A stretch of DNA of 18,936 nucleotides from Ceratorhiza oryzae-sativae. Taxonomy: Eukaryota; Basidiomycota; Agaricomycetes; Cantharellales; Ceratobasidiaceae. Every line of letters starts with the position of its first letter. The first letter of the stretch is position 1. Under the pieces are notes generated by a model. The model was not told where the DNA came from and did no database searches. It saw nothing but the letters and a program-made list of their open reading frames with translations. The position numbers and the translations under genes are program-made. Of the stretch, positions 6,785 through 16,275 are shown piece by piece. Location: positions 1 through 18,936 of the forward strand of contig JARWMV010000206.1 in the NCBI GenBank assembly GCA_030998015.1, written 5' to 3'.

Positions 6785-8191
6785 CTACTGCTTCTTTGAT
6801 GCTTCAAATGCTTCCTGTTGTTTTCTTTCCCACAGGAATTTGACATCTTTTTGGGTGAGATCTGTGAGGGGTTTGGCTAAGGTACTAAACTTCTCTATCC
6901 ACCTTCTATAGAACCCCACGAAGCCTAGGAAGGCTTGGACTTCTTTTACTGTGTTAGGTTCTGGCCATTCTAGAACTGCCTTTACCTTTTCCTTTTCCAT
7001 CGATATCCCTTCTGGGGATATGACAATTCCAATGAAGCTTACCTCCTTCACAAAGAACTGACACTTGTGTGGTTTGAGGAAGAGGTGGTTTTCCCTCATT
7101 CTTCTTAACACTTCCCTGACATGTTGTACGTGTTCTTCCCTGTTTCTGGAAAACACTAGTACATCGTCCATGTAGATTACCACATAATCGTCTATTATAT
7201 CACGGAACTTTTCCATCATGAACCTGGTAAAGGTTCTTGGTCCTTCTTTTACTCCGAATGGCATGACCAAGCATTCAAACTGGCCTTCTCCTGTCCTGAA
7301 AGCTGTTTTCCATTCGTCTCCCTCTTTTACCCTGATGTTGTTGAACCCCCATCGAACATCCATTTTTGAATAGATGGTTGCATCCTTCAGTCTCTCAATC
7401 AATTCTATTTGGATTGGAAGTGGAAACCTGTCTGGCTTGGTGATGTCATTCATCTTACGGTAGTCGACTACCAACCTAAGCCCTCCATCTGCTTTGTTCA
7501 CATAGAAACAGGGTGCAGCTACAACTGACTGGCTGGGCCTTATTTTCCCGTTTCTTAGTTCCTCCTCTAGGTACTCCCTGAGCGCCTTTGTTTCTGCTGG
7601 CGACATACTGTACCTCTTTGCAGGCTTTGGCAGCTCCGCTCCCTCGATCAGGTCCATTTTGAAGTCTAGGTTACCTCGGTGGGGTGGAAGTTCTCGGAAA
7701 CCTTCTTCCCCAAATAGGTCTTCAAAATCCCTAAATTCTTCTGGGATTTGTAGGCTTTCACTTGCTGCCCTTGCCTTGATTTCGTCTGGGTATGAGATGG
7801 TAAGGTCTTTCCAATCTATGATAGGTTCTGCTTCTTCAAGCCATTCTTTCCCTAGGACTATGTCTGTGTCACCTAGGGTCATTACATAAAGGGAGCATTT
7901 TAGTGTCTTCCCTTCCACTTCGATGTTTAGTTCTGCCCTTTCTTCTATGGCATCCTTGATTTCATTTCCATCAATGGCCACAATTGATTTCTTGTGTTTG
8001 AGGGGAGTGGTTGGAATCCCTTTTTCCCTTGAATAGGCCTTATCGATGAAGTTGGTTGAAGATCCTGAGTCAATCAGCGTCTTAGCTGGTTCCATGATTC
8101 CCTCTACCGTAGTGTATATTATTGATTGATTACTAGACTTCTTGAGGTAACATACATCTGCGGTAGGGGTTATATTGGGGTCCTCCAACAT
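6785..8191 (-). CDS. pol: Pol part A: aspartic protease and reverse transcriptase
   Basis: This 468-aa segment has the retropepsin motif IDSGSSTNFID (Asp41), then a Ty3/gypsy reverse transcriptase: LRLVVDYRKMN, KMDVRWGFNN (Asp278) and the catalytic YMDD (340-343) in VIYMDDVLVFS, followed by LGFVGFYRRWIEKF of the connection region. The 'MDVRWGFNN' variant is typical of fungal chromoviruses. It starts 17 nt after the zinc-knuckle stop and in a different frame, so a translational frameshift or mutation lies between gag and pol. The ORF ends at a TAG inside the RNase H region, where the homologous frame continues after one missing base. Confidence 0.93.
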   Translation of the reverse strand: MLEDPNITPTADVCYLKKSSNQSIIYTTVEGIMEPAKTLIDSGSSTNFIDKAYSREKGIPTTPLKHKKSIVAIDGNEIKDAIEERAELNIEVEGKTLKCSLYVMTLGDTDIVLGKEWLEEAEPIIDWKDLTISYPDEIKARAASESLQIPEEFRDFEDLFGEEGFRELPPHRGNLDFKMDLIEGAELPKPAKRYSMSPAETKALREYLEEELRNGKIRPSQSVVAAPCFYVNKADGGLRLVVDYRKMNDITKPDRFPLPIQIELIERLKDATIYSKMDVRWGFNNIRVKEGDEWKTAFRTGEGQFECLVMPFGVKEGPRTFTRFMMEKFRDIIDDYVVIYMDDVLVFSRNREEHVQHVREVLRRMRENHLFLKPHKCQFFVKEVSFIGIVISPEGISMEKEKVKAVLEWPEPNTVKEVQAFLGFVGFYRRWIEKFSTLAKPLTDLTQKDVKFLWERKQQEAFEASKKQ

Positions 8192-8208
8192 GGAAGTGGT
8201 AGGACCAA

Positions 8209-8391
8209 TTAGTTTTCCGACTCAGAGCTGCTTTCTTCCTCAACTTGTCTGCTGGCCTTCCCTTGTATCTTAGCTTTGTCGTAGGTCCACTGGCCTCGGC
8301 ACTCCTTCAGGACATGCCCTGATTTACCGCATTTGATACAGAGTCCTTCTTTCCTTCGCCTGTCCTTTTCACTGTTTGGTATCCTTACCAT
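8209..8391 (-). CDS. gag: Gag nucleocapsid zinc knuckle
   Basis: A short segment with one CCHC knuckle, CIKCGKSGHVLKEC (C-x2-C-x4-H-x4-C), after a basic stretch and before a Ser/Glu-rich tail. It binds genomic RNA in Gag. It is frameshifted from the capsid-like segment at a G5 run near 8447, and the coding sense is readable upstream of its ATG, so it is a piece of one original gag rather than a separate gene. Confidence 0.88.
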   Translation of the reverse strand: MVRIPNSEKDRRRKEGLCIKCGKSGHVLKECRGQWTYDKAKIQGKASRQVEEESSSESEN

Positions 8392-8429
8392 GTTGTTGGT
8401 TTGGGTATTCCCCTGTTTGCCGCTGGTCC

Positions 8430-9035
8430 CTAAAGGCTTGTTCCCCCTTGTTTGTATTTCGCTGGTGCCCAGGTTGAATTTGATGAGTTGCTGGTCCTTG
8501 TATTCATTTTCTGGTTTGCAAACTGCATGTCATCCATTTTGCAGGCAAAGTCAATTAATTGATCTAAGGTATATGATGGACCTTCAGCCTCATTTGCCAG
8601 TACTTCAATCCTTAAGATCTCTTGTCGTACTTCGGGTTTTAACCCTTCCCTGAATTGGTCCTTGAGGGCTTCCTGGTTCCAGTCTACCTCTTGGATCAGG
8701 ATCCGGAATTGGGTAGCATAATCCAATGCACTCTTGGTCTGTGTTAATTTCCTTAGTTTCCGGATGGTCTTTTCCTTTATGACTGGGTCATTAAAAGCAT
8801 CCAGGAATCCCTTCCTGAAATCCTTCCAGGATGCAAGAATACCTGTGTGTTCGCCTGCTAGTAGTTTCCGGCGGTAAGGTTGTGCCCAGTTTGCTGCTTC
8901 CCCATCCTCCATGTTCATTAGCACAGCAGATATCTTTTTTCGGTCATCAAAGGCTGATTCGTCATAGTCAGCAAAGAAAAGTTCCATGCTGATTATGAAG
9001 TTCTCTGCTTCCTTCCCTTTTTCCCATTAAATTTG
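8430..9035 (-). CDS. gag: Gag capsid-like domain (retrotransposon gag)
   Basis: Contains the retrotransposon Gag core: a readable GRPSKFNGKK start at about 9035 (in another frame), then MELFFADYDESAFDDRKKI, 'ANWAQPYRR', 'SWKDFRKGFLDAFND' and 'YATQFRILIQEVDWN', as in Ty3/sushi-type capsid proteins. The intact frame starts at the ATG at 8987. A one-base shift in an A5G3 run near 9030 and another near 9045 separate it from the N-terminal segment. Homopolymer indels could be real decay or assembly error. Confidence 0.85.
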
Positions 9036-9045
9036 CTGGGTCTCC

Positions 9046-10041
9046 CTAGTCTCGCCTCCTTAGGAGTGTGGTTTGCAGCAAGGGTAGGTTGGTTTGCTTG
9101 GGATGGAGGTTCTGTTCGGGTCTTATTGTGGACTCAGCCTGGAAGGTTCTTCCCAGAAAAGGTGTTCGTACTGGGGAGGCTGAGGGGGATCGTGAGGGGC
9201 TTCCTATGACCACCCTAGTTCTTCCCCTGGTTTCTTCTGTCCTTTCCCTTGGCCTTCCTGCTTCAGTTGTTTTCCGGAGCTCATTTCCTAGATCGGTTAC
9301 CCGTTGTTCTAGTGCGATTAGGATCTCCCCTGTGTTTTCGGTTTTCTTCTCTAAGCTTTCGAGCTTTCGCTCTTGCATTCCCAGTACCCGGTTTATTTCC
9401 ATGGAGATGTCCTTTAATTCTTTTATCAGGTTCCCCATTTCTGCTTTTAGGTCGTCCTGGTTCTTTGCCACATAGAGGACATTTTTGTTGGATGTTTCCA
9501 TAGACCTTACCATCCAGTCCACGTTTCCTTCTTGTCGGGTTAGTGATATTTGACACTGATTTATACCCGTGATTGCCTTTTCTAGTTCCCTATGATTATT
9601 GTCTCTAAGTTCCTTGAGCCCCGCCCTGATGGCCGTGGCAATGGTGTGAATAGGGTTGGCAGTGGCTATGGTTCCGGGACCTGGCTGGGGTTGTGTCCTT
9701 GCCTCTTCCGCCAAGGCCGTGCCTTGTTCGTATATGGTTCGGGTCATATCTTCTACCTCATCCCTCTCTGGATTTGAGATATCTTCTGGGTCTGGATTTA
9801 TCAGGTGAATTGGCGGTTGAGGGCTGCGGAGTGGTATTCCCCCTATTTCCCCTCCCAGGATGGGGGCCCGAGTGGGGTTGGGTTGAGCCACTGGTCGTGG
9901 GTTTTGTGGCAACCCCCCTGGCATTCCTTGGAGGGTCTCATCTGGGTTACCTTCCGCCTCTGGGGAAGCAATGGGTTTGGGTGATTGTGGCCTACTATTT
10001 GCCACTCTGCTTTGAGATCGAGTTTGTGGTCTCTGTGACAT
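9046..10041 (-). CDS. gag: Gag N-terminal region with coiled coil
   Basis: A 331-aa ORF starting 119 nt inside the 5' LTR. The first ~90 residues are Arg/Ser/Pro-rich and disordered; residues about 180-265 form a long heptad-rich, charged coiled coil (NQDDLKAEMGNLIKELKDI onwards), and a Ser/Arg/Pro-rich tail follows. This matches the N-terminal part of fungal chromovirus Gag proteins upstream of the capsid domain. The reading frame stops at 9046-9048 just before the capsid-like region, where the homologous reading continues in another frame. Confidence 0.8.
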   Translation of the reverse strand: MSQRPQTRSQSRVANSRPQSPKPIASPEAEGNPDETLQGMPGGLPQNPRPVAQPNPTRAPILGGEIGGIPLRSPQPPIHLINPDPEDISNPERDEVEDMTRTIYEQGTALAEEARTQPQPGPGTIATANPIHTIATAIRAGLKELRDNNHRELEKAITGINQCQISLTRQEGNVDWMVRSMETSNKNVLYVAKNQDDLKAEMGNLIKELKDISMEINRVLGMQERKLESLEKKTENTGEILIALEQRVTDLGNELRKTTEAGRPRERTEETRGRTRVVIGSPSRSPSASPVRTPFLGRTFQAESTIRPEQNLHPKQTNLPLLQTTLLRRRD

Positions 10042-10146
10042 AGTTTCTTTGTGTTCTCTTATGTATCACAGGAGTTAGCTGGTTTTCTCGTACTCAGCCC
10101 TTAGTATCTGTGCAGTATACTTATGTTCGCCACTAGTTAAGTTAAG

Positions 10147-10158
10147 AGCTTGCTTTAT
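10147..10158 (-). other. Primer-binding site of self-priming (Tf1-like) type
   Basis: Two bases after the 5' LTR the element RNA reads ATAAAGCAAGCT. This is an exact 12-nt complement of AGCTTGCTTTAT at 10300-10289 in the LTR, about 30 nt after the TATA box, where transcription should start. No TGG-type tRNA complement is present. In Tf1/sushi elements the RNA 5' end folds back on the site and is cleaved to prime reverse transcription; the pairing seen here fits that mechanism. Confidence 0.7.
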
Positions 10159-10327
10159 AATGTCGTGACCCTCTGGAGGCTCCCTTGTGGAGCACTTAAG
10201 TAGTGGCTGCGTTGACGGTTTGGTGCTATGCAGTATGTATTGAGTGTTCTAGTTACAGTGTTTGCTATGGTCTATGGTGGTTGACGAGATAAAGCAAGCT
10301 GAGGCGTCCAGTCTTGCTTTATCCTCC

Positions 10328-10336
10328 TTATATATA
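10328..10336 (-). promoter_or_regulatory. TATA box of the element's transcript
   Basis: The minus strand reads TATATATAA, followed after about 28-30 nt by AGCTTGCTTTATC (from 10300), the inferred RNA start. An 11-bp inverted repeat spans 10288-10323. The start is supported by the primer-binding site complementarity. Confidence 0.65.
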
Positions 10337-10477
10337 CCTGTGGCTGCGGTGGCTGCGGACGTATTATCTAAGCACACTCCGCAGTAGGTGTAGGTTATGT
10401 ACAGTACTATGGGTTAGGTAATTGTTTGTCTTAAGTTTGTGCAGCTCCGAATCTTATAGAGCCGCACGAGGTCCGAG

Positions 10478-10804
10478 GGTTGGACTGAGGTCACGTGATC
10501 GCTGTAAGCGCCGAGATCACGTGACAACTCGCTCCTCGCTCCAGGTAACATGGGAGAGAAATGCTGGAGCGAGTTCAGGGTAACACCGTAAGCGCTCACG
10601 TATCTTGTAAGCGCCAAGATCACGTGATAACTCGCTCCTCGCTCCAAGTAACATGGGAGAGAAATGCTGGAGCGAGTTCAGGGTAACCACCATAGGTGCT
10701 GAGGTCATGTGATCCTGTCGTAAGCGCCAAGATCACGTGACAACTCGCTCCTCGCTCCAAGTAACAATGGAGAGAAATGCTGGAGCGAGTTCAGGGTAAC
10801 CACC
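10478..10804. repeat. Tandem repeats in the 5' LTR (about 113-bp unit)
   Basis: Three units begin at about 10481, 10588 and 10692. The last is 113 bp; the second is 104 bp and the first is altered at its start. Five TCACGTGA palindromes are intact across the LTR and two others are decayed. Confidence 0.85.
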
Positions 10805-10975
10805 ATAAGCGCCGGCTAAGCGCCGAGGTCACGTGACCTTGTTTATGGCTTGTTCCGCTTAGGAAAAATGCCATAAATCTGTAGAAATATTTGGTTGTTT
10901 TGTTATGTCCGTTTGACGGGTCATAACATTCCTCAGCTACAGGTACTTAGATTTCCTCTAATAGCTGGTACTTAA

Positions 10976-11904
10976 TGTCATGCTCAATCAGGCAATATTG
11001 TACCCTTATATATCTCTGTATATAAGATACAATGAATCAGACAGTATATAACTAATATGGTACTTTATTCCTCAGTACTAGTTATATAAGAAATCACACA
11101 CAGACAAGAGAAATAGAAAGAGAAAAAGAAACCAATAACCAGTCTGGGTTGAGTAGAGGAGGAGTGGTCTGGAAGGGCCTCAGAGGAGGTCCTTTTATAC
11201 CCTGAGGAGGGCATTCCAGAGCCAAATAGATACATGCATGCCAGTGCGATCATCAAAAGAGGGTACTGCTATACTTGGGGTACACCCTAGCCCAGTATAG
11301 GATAAAAGAGTAAAGACAGGGTGTGGATCAAAGGCATTGATGCATCTGAGACCTGCTATTGGCTTGTAGATCATATTATCATAGTATATACATGTAATGA
11401 ACAGAGGCTACATCTCAGTGAGTCATAAAGTGAGTCAGAGAAGCTTCTGGATCAATTTGGGAAGCTCTCCTGACTCACTGGAGTCATTAGATCTTGATTG
11501 ATGGTCCAGTAAGATTCTAATGATCTTCAGGCCATTCTGGCGCGAGGATCTGGTGGATTGCAACGATCTTTGGGCAGCAGATACTAGAGATGTCGTGCCA
11601 GACTCCAGCTGCCAGAATTGGCTGGAAATTCCGGCCCATTTCCGGCTATTTCCGGCGATGCCAGAGCCGGAAACAGAGCAGGAATCAACAAAACCTGTCG
11701 GACTCCATCTCTGAAACCGTCTGATTCCTGCTTCTGGCATTCCGGCATTCTGGCGTTCCGACATTCCGGCATTCCGACATTCTGGCATGCATTCTGGCAT
11801 TCTGGCGTTCTGGCATCCAAGGTGTTCCGACAGTTCTGTCATTCCTGTTTGTGATCAGCAAACCTAGCTAATGATACTGCACTTCCCCACGGTTCAACAT
11901 GACA
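10976..11904. repeat. Candidate LTR of the interrupted older element
   Basis: The segment starts TGTCATGCTC and ends TTCAACATGACA, a perfect 7-bp terminal inverted repeat TGTCATG/CATGACA of the LTR type. It follows the central element directly, where the 3' end of the plus-strand element cut at base 330 would be expected. No purine tract is seen just before it and the flanks (cttaa / aatcc) do not match. TATA-like runs occur near 11007-11028 and 11191. It holds no convincing gene. Confidence 0.35.
11731..11816. repeat. Short tandem repeat, 8-bp unit ATTCYGGC
   Basis: About ten degenerate copies of ATTCTGGC/ATTCCGGC/GTTCCGAC run in series. A looser cluster of TTTCCGGC occurs upstream at about 11625-11675. 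Because the unit is 8 bp, long minus-strand frames through it read as Met/Pro/Glu/Cys/Asn/Ala/Gly repeats, which I regard as by-products. Confidence 0.8.
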
Positions 11905-12235
11905 AATCCTTAGTGTCATGCATATGCCGAGCTCTAATCAAGTATAACAACGTTTAGAAAATTGACGATAAATTGATTCGTATCACATGAACTCAAAAAC
12001 CAAACAAACAAGCGTGTATAACCGTTATAAACAATACACGAAGGATACCAAATGCACGCCCGATACAATGAAAGTAGTAGTATGAGAATGGCACATACGC
12101 AGGCGACAAAGAACCATGTAACATAACAAAACTGTCCCTCGCGTTGTATCAGGTACAGTTTGAGACATACACTTTTGTTGTACTCACCTGACAAGCCACC
12201 CAGGAATAACAGTAGCCGAGTCAGGTACTCAGCCT
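11905..12235. other. Stretch without recognisable gene
   Basis: I see no supported coding region. A GTGAGT donor-like site on the minus strand near 12191 may belong to the degraded gene to its right. The rest is AT-rich non-coding sequence. Confidence 0.4.
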
Positions 12236-12711
12236 AACGAACGCAAATGGCTGACAGCGCTCGGCAAGCGCACCGGTGTCTTGGCAGCATTCTGGGATGC
12301 CGGGGCCAAAAGGGTTGTGCAGACGGTGCAGAGGGACTCAAGGGGGCAGAGCTGGACGAGAGAGTTGAGATGAGTAAGATGATAATTTACGATCGTGAAA
12401 ATGTGACTTACCCAAGACCAAACAGACATTCGTGACTCTGGCGACGCGACATCCGCTAATGCGCCCGCCATAATGCAAGCTGTGTTCCGCAATTGAGAGC
12501 GGTTCCCGAATAATGTACCCTTCTCTCCCAAGATTCTGTATGTTGAATAATTGCGACCCTCCATTCCTTGTGTTCGTTCCTGTATACAACTTAGCTTTAC
12601 TCGTATAGCGAATCTCTTTGCACAATTCCAACTTGCTGTGACGTGCGCAGAAGAACTGCGCGAGTAAAGCACCATGAACTCAGAGCTGCGGTGGCATGGA
12701 TGAGGCCGCAT
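12236..12711 (-). pseudogene. Degraded spliced gene, possibly ribosomal protein eL19-like
   Basis: On the minus strand a 60-nt intron (12411-12352) has a GTAAGT donor and CCAG acceptor, so this was a spliced gene. Upstream, two frames share weak similarity to eukaryotic ribosomal protein eL19: a start MVLYS then CAKRFAI (compare the family's MV-L...CGKRKIW), and in the other frame NIQNLGREGYIIREP (compare NIRKLI-DG-IIRKP) followed by GGRISG (compare GRHTG). The exon just before the intron reads PESRMSVW (compare EARMP). Switching frames means it is broken. An alternative is an unrelated host gene. The intron shows it is not a processed retrocopy. Confidence 0.3.
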
Positions 12712-13045
12712 GACAGAGTTTGAGCAGGTTTTTAAGCAAAAGCCATAGGCCCACCACTCTAATAATGAGCCAGAGTAATGTCACTCAAGTGTAGGATATA
12801 TGTACCAGTTTGAACCAAGAATGGTGTGTAGATATTGGAGTTCGCCGTCACCCGACCGTGGTGGTTTCTGATAGGACGGACTTGATCACATGACCGTATT
12901 ACACACAACACACCACTCAGGGAAAGTGGGATGTTTATCATGGGATTGTAGATCGACAGCAATATATTTTAAATCGTAGACAAGCAGACTAGTCGTGAGG
13001 TTTGTATAGAAAATAGGAAAATGTTCAGGGAGGTAGAAGACAACA
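12712..13045. other. Flank of the hAT transposase, no gene seen
   Basis: This stretch lies downstream of the transposase stop and should include the 3' UTR and terminal inverted repeat of the hAT element. I could not find a terminal repeat matching the other side nor an 8-bp target duplication. It contains one TCACATGA motif near 12887. Confidence 0.4.
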
Positions 13046-16000
13046 TTAAGCAGCTGGAACTGCCTTTGCCTGTGCCCTTCCAGCACCGTTCTTTATTATC
13101 TTTGGTGTAACAAGGCAACCAGGCGGTACAAGTCCAGCCTTGTCATACGCACCAAGCGTAGCAGAGGCCTGGATTGTGTAGGAGCTGAGGCGGTGGCGAT
13201 GTTTGCTTACCGTCGAACCCATGAACAAAAAAAGGCACTCAACGTCAACACTTGTAGCTGAACAAACATCAGTATTGTGTGAACACCCCTAGAGGCCACT
13301 CACCTGGCATGCTCAACACGTCTAATGCGAGCTGAGTAAATCCACTCCATTCATTGCCAGCCACGCGTTGACTATGCCACCATGCCAGCGGGTTACAAAG
13401 AATCGGGTTCCCATTCGCATCTGGCAGAGGGGCCACAATTGGTGCTGTTGATTGTCAGTCAGATCGCGCAAGCACTAAAGATCAACGTCACTTACCGTTC
13501 ACAAACTCACGAACAGGGCATCAAGAAGCCGTTTGACTGCCTTCTTGGCCAAAAAGATGCAACACAAACGACTATCATTTACGTTAACTAAATGAAATAT
13601 AATAGAGTGGTTAAATCTTACTGAATATCCAAACTGAGACACAGCTGGAGTGGAAACGATCGAGTTTGCAGGTTGCCCATGCTGCTTGTAGAAGTCGTGA
13701 TACACATTAACAAGCGCGTTAATAGCGTCTTCGATCCAGTCAGGCTGCCAATTGGACATTCGCAGATATTTTGCGCGCATAGAAGGATGGCAGACTGTAG
13801 AACGGCGACGGTTAGCCAATACAATTAAGACTCGGTAGCTCATGCGTACGAATAGAGAAGCGGTACGCATCAAAGTATCAGTCTTGCTGTAATATTCGTT
13901 GAGCTTCTTGCGTGCACGATTGGCGGCATGCCGGGCATAGAGAGGGAGTGTGTTATCTTCGCACATTTGGCCGAACATGTAGTCAAGGGAGTCGAGATGG
14001 ATGATAACATCAGCGAGCATGGGAACCTCGGCGCGCGACATGACGTCGGTAACAACCTGGAAAGCCTACGAACGCTCTGAGCAAAGCGCAACGAATAGGA
14101 TACATATGATACTCACATTGAAGAGCTGGTTCAAGTTTTCGATGTGCTCGAGATCGTCTTCGTTGAAGCGATAGGCACGTGGGATGTTTACTTGAGGATC
14201 GGTTTGAACTTCAAGACTGCAAGCAAGATACACTTAGTCATGAGCGCCAGGATAAAAGCAGTAACTGTTGACTTACATGGCTGGGAATGTGCGTTCACCA
14301 TCCTGGGTCATGTTTCCTGTTGAATTCCAGCGTGTTCGAATGTCGCGTCGAATGTTGTGTGTACCCTTGATTCCTAGCTTGTGGCAAGCCTTACGGAACA
14401 CTTTCTTAGCGTAGGGGGAGTATCGAATCTTCTTCAAAAAGTAACCAAGCTGATAGAGTTACTCCCAGGTTAAATAAAGCTTCACGACTACACGTAGATT
14501 CTACGTACTTTCTTCAGAATGAGGCCAGCACGCTTGGCCAAGCGCTCCTCATCAGATCCTGGGACAATTGGTGGTATGTTGTAATCGTCGACCTCCCCCC
14601 CAATGTCGCTTGCGAGGTCATTGTCTTCGTCATCACCGTTGAGAGCCCACAACGAGGATTCGCTGTCTTGGTTGTAGTCCTCCAAGTCCTTGTTTTGTTA
14701 TGCAGGGTAAGCAAGGTTTGATTGATGGAAACCCCCAGGCACACTCACCAACGTGTCACCATCTTCCTCCCCATCCTCATCCATTTCATCCTCGTCGTCC
14801 TCAAGTTCACTGTCGTCACACACTATTGCCTTGCGAAATGGCTTTGCCGCCTCCTGTACTTAGTATATAGCTGAGTGAATGCATCTGGGAGGACCAAACC
14901 GAGTACTTGCCTGAGCGCCAAGATTGAGCACGTGGCACAAACAATATACACGAGACTTGCGTCCCTTGTGGCGCTCGAGTTTGTACTTGGCCAGGCGATC
15001 AAGCATCGTGTTGTGATTTGAGGCGGCATCCCCAACCATGCCCCAGAACTGCTGGCTGAGTCAAAAATCCATTGATTCCATGTTGCATATACTCACCAAA
15101 TTTTCGATGCCAAACTTGATCAACACCTTCCGCAGCTTTTTGGCCAGATTGTTGCCCGTGTGTGCATCACCATCGAAGCTATTTCAATTGTCAGTACATT
15201 TTATCCAGTAGGAACGTAAGCTACCTGACTTTAAGCACTCCAAAACGAAGCGCTTGATCTTCATAGTTGCAGCGACGACCTCTTGATGGAATATGACTAT
15301 TCCCAGGTAGTCATATCCGTTGTCTGAAGAATAGAGATCGAGCGCAAGATGCATGGTACCTTGAACGCTCTGATGTGACATAAGTGCATTTTCAGCACTA
15401 AGTATGATGTGCCTTACCGCCAAGTCACCCTTAATCTTGTTTTGCATCGCCTTGTACATCAATTTGATGTCGGCGCTGATTGTGGTTTGGTGAGGCTTGT
15501 GTCGACGCACGGTTGGATGCAGCAGATCATGAAGCTAGCACCGAGTGAAGTAAGTCTATGAACATAGAATAGATGGCACACTCACATGCGGATCGTTGAG
15601 AATGCTTAAGGGGCGCGAGCATCGAGCGACCCACAGCGCACAAAACTCGCGCACGTCCCTTTCAGTCATGTTTTCGCCAGAACCACAGAAGCCATGGTCA
15701 CCAAGCTCGGTATCCTGTTTAGTCGGTTTTCGGCAGTAACGTTCCTTATGCAATAGGAATGCGGTAGTGTCTGATGCACCAACCTTGCGTGTGACCGTTT
15801 TCTTGCACCTGAGAGACCTTGTAAGTCCAAAGCCTGGTTTCAGTAGTTAGATACGCACACAAGACATGTCCATATGTGTCGAGTAGGGGGTTTCCCACTG
15901 TCCCAGTCGATGACTGGGTCCGAAAACCCTGTGTATGCAGTGGACTTGGACGTGCTGATTCGACGAATTGTTTGAGCTGTATATGAATAAGTAAACAGAT

Positions 16001-16275
16001 TGCTCAAGAAGGATTGATGAACCAAGTTACTCACCAAGTTCCAATTCTGGATTGTTCTCCTGATGTTTCAATTTTGTTTTAGTCCAACATGCAATGATGG
16101 GAACTGAACTAGTCTTGGAAAAGTGGCCAGACTTGGATTGGGTGTCACCCTCTGACTGTGTGCATGCCAAGCCAGCTGGAGTCAATGTGTGTGTGCTAGA
16201 TTTGTAAGGTGTGGGATGCCAATCCTTTGTATTGCTATCAACTATGATCTGGTGTTCTTCTGGGGGTATGTACAT
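13046..16275 (-). pseudogene. hAT-family transposase, about 16 exons, decayed
   Basis: Cut-and-paste DNA transposase. Exons on the minus strand, with GT-AG introns of about 48-62 nt: <=16275-16035, 15976-15859, 15808-15586, 15534-15418, 15369-15230 (end uncertain), 15178-15097, 15051-14911, 14853-14749, 14688-14509, 14449-14277, 14216-14117, 14056-13850, 13794-13622, 13571-13496, 13444-13304, 13257-13046. BED zinc finger: HIWTCLVC...LLHKERYC. Core: MHLALDLYSSDNGYDYLGIV, FWGMVGDAASNHNTML, VYCLCHVLNLGAQ, an acidic linker, IRRDIRTRWNST, RMSNWQPDWI, and the C-terminal dimerisation region (NPLAWWHSQRV, ALDVLSMPATSVDVE). The intron after exon 7 (14910-14854) is GC-AG with a GCAAGT donor. Lesions: exon phases clash at about 13850/13794, and an in-frame TGA at 13523-13521. 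The first exon is uncertain. Confidence 0.85.

Larger units (their letters stand above)
331..10928 (-). mobile_element. Ty3/gypsy chromovirus-type retrotransposon carrying a Rep gene cassette
   Basis: Two direct LTRs (331-1112, 10161-10928), each with TGTCGTGACCC/GGGTCATAACA ends, flank a minus-strand internal region. In transcription order it holds a primer-binding site just inside the 5' LTR, gag, CCHC knuckle, protease, RT, RNase H, integrase and chromodomain, then three extra genes and a polypurine tract against the 3' LTR. PR-RT-RH-IN order defines Ty3/gypsy, and the C-terminal chromodomain plus the self-primer-like site point to the chromovirus/Tf1-sushi side. The element is unusually long because 3.7 kb lie between the pol stop and the 3' LTR, where most gypsy elements have a short spacer. 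Gag and pol contain frameshifts, so this copy is probably not autonomous. No matching 5-bp target duplication is visible (cctat before, ttcct after). Confidence 0.9.
10161..10928 (-). repeat. 5' LTR of the central element (768 bp)
   Basis: Direct repeat of 331-1112 with the same TG...CA ends. It precedes the primer-binding site and gag on the minus strand, so it is the 5' LTR and promoter. It differs from the 3' LTR by scattered transitions, a rearranged first repeat unit and a 9-bp deletion in the second unit. Confidence 0.92.

Noticed and set aside
8192..8215. Programmed -1 frameshift site GGAAAAC between gag and protease
   Set aside because: It gives the right frame but is not a canonical slippery heptamer, and gag has other indels, so simple mutation is as likely.
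11435..11842. Minus-strand 135-aa frame with repeated Met-Pro-Glu-Cys-Arg-Asn-Ala units
   Set aside because: The peptide repeat is a by-product of the 8-bp ATTCYGGC tandem DNA repeat; no domain or splice context supports a gene.
13499..13571. Reading AKKAVKRLLDALF as transposase exon
   Set aside because: The other frame (SSFVLHLFGQEG...CPVREFVN) fits the splice phases and the hAT family better, at the cost of one internal TGA.
13046..16275. hAT terminal inverted repeats and 8-bp target duplication
   Set aside because: I compared the flanks at 12712-13045 and 16276-16789 and found no convincing matching ends.
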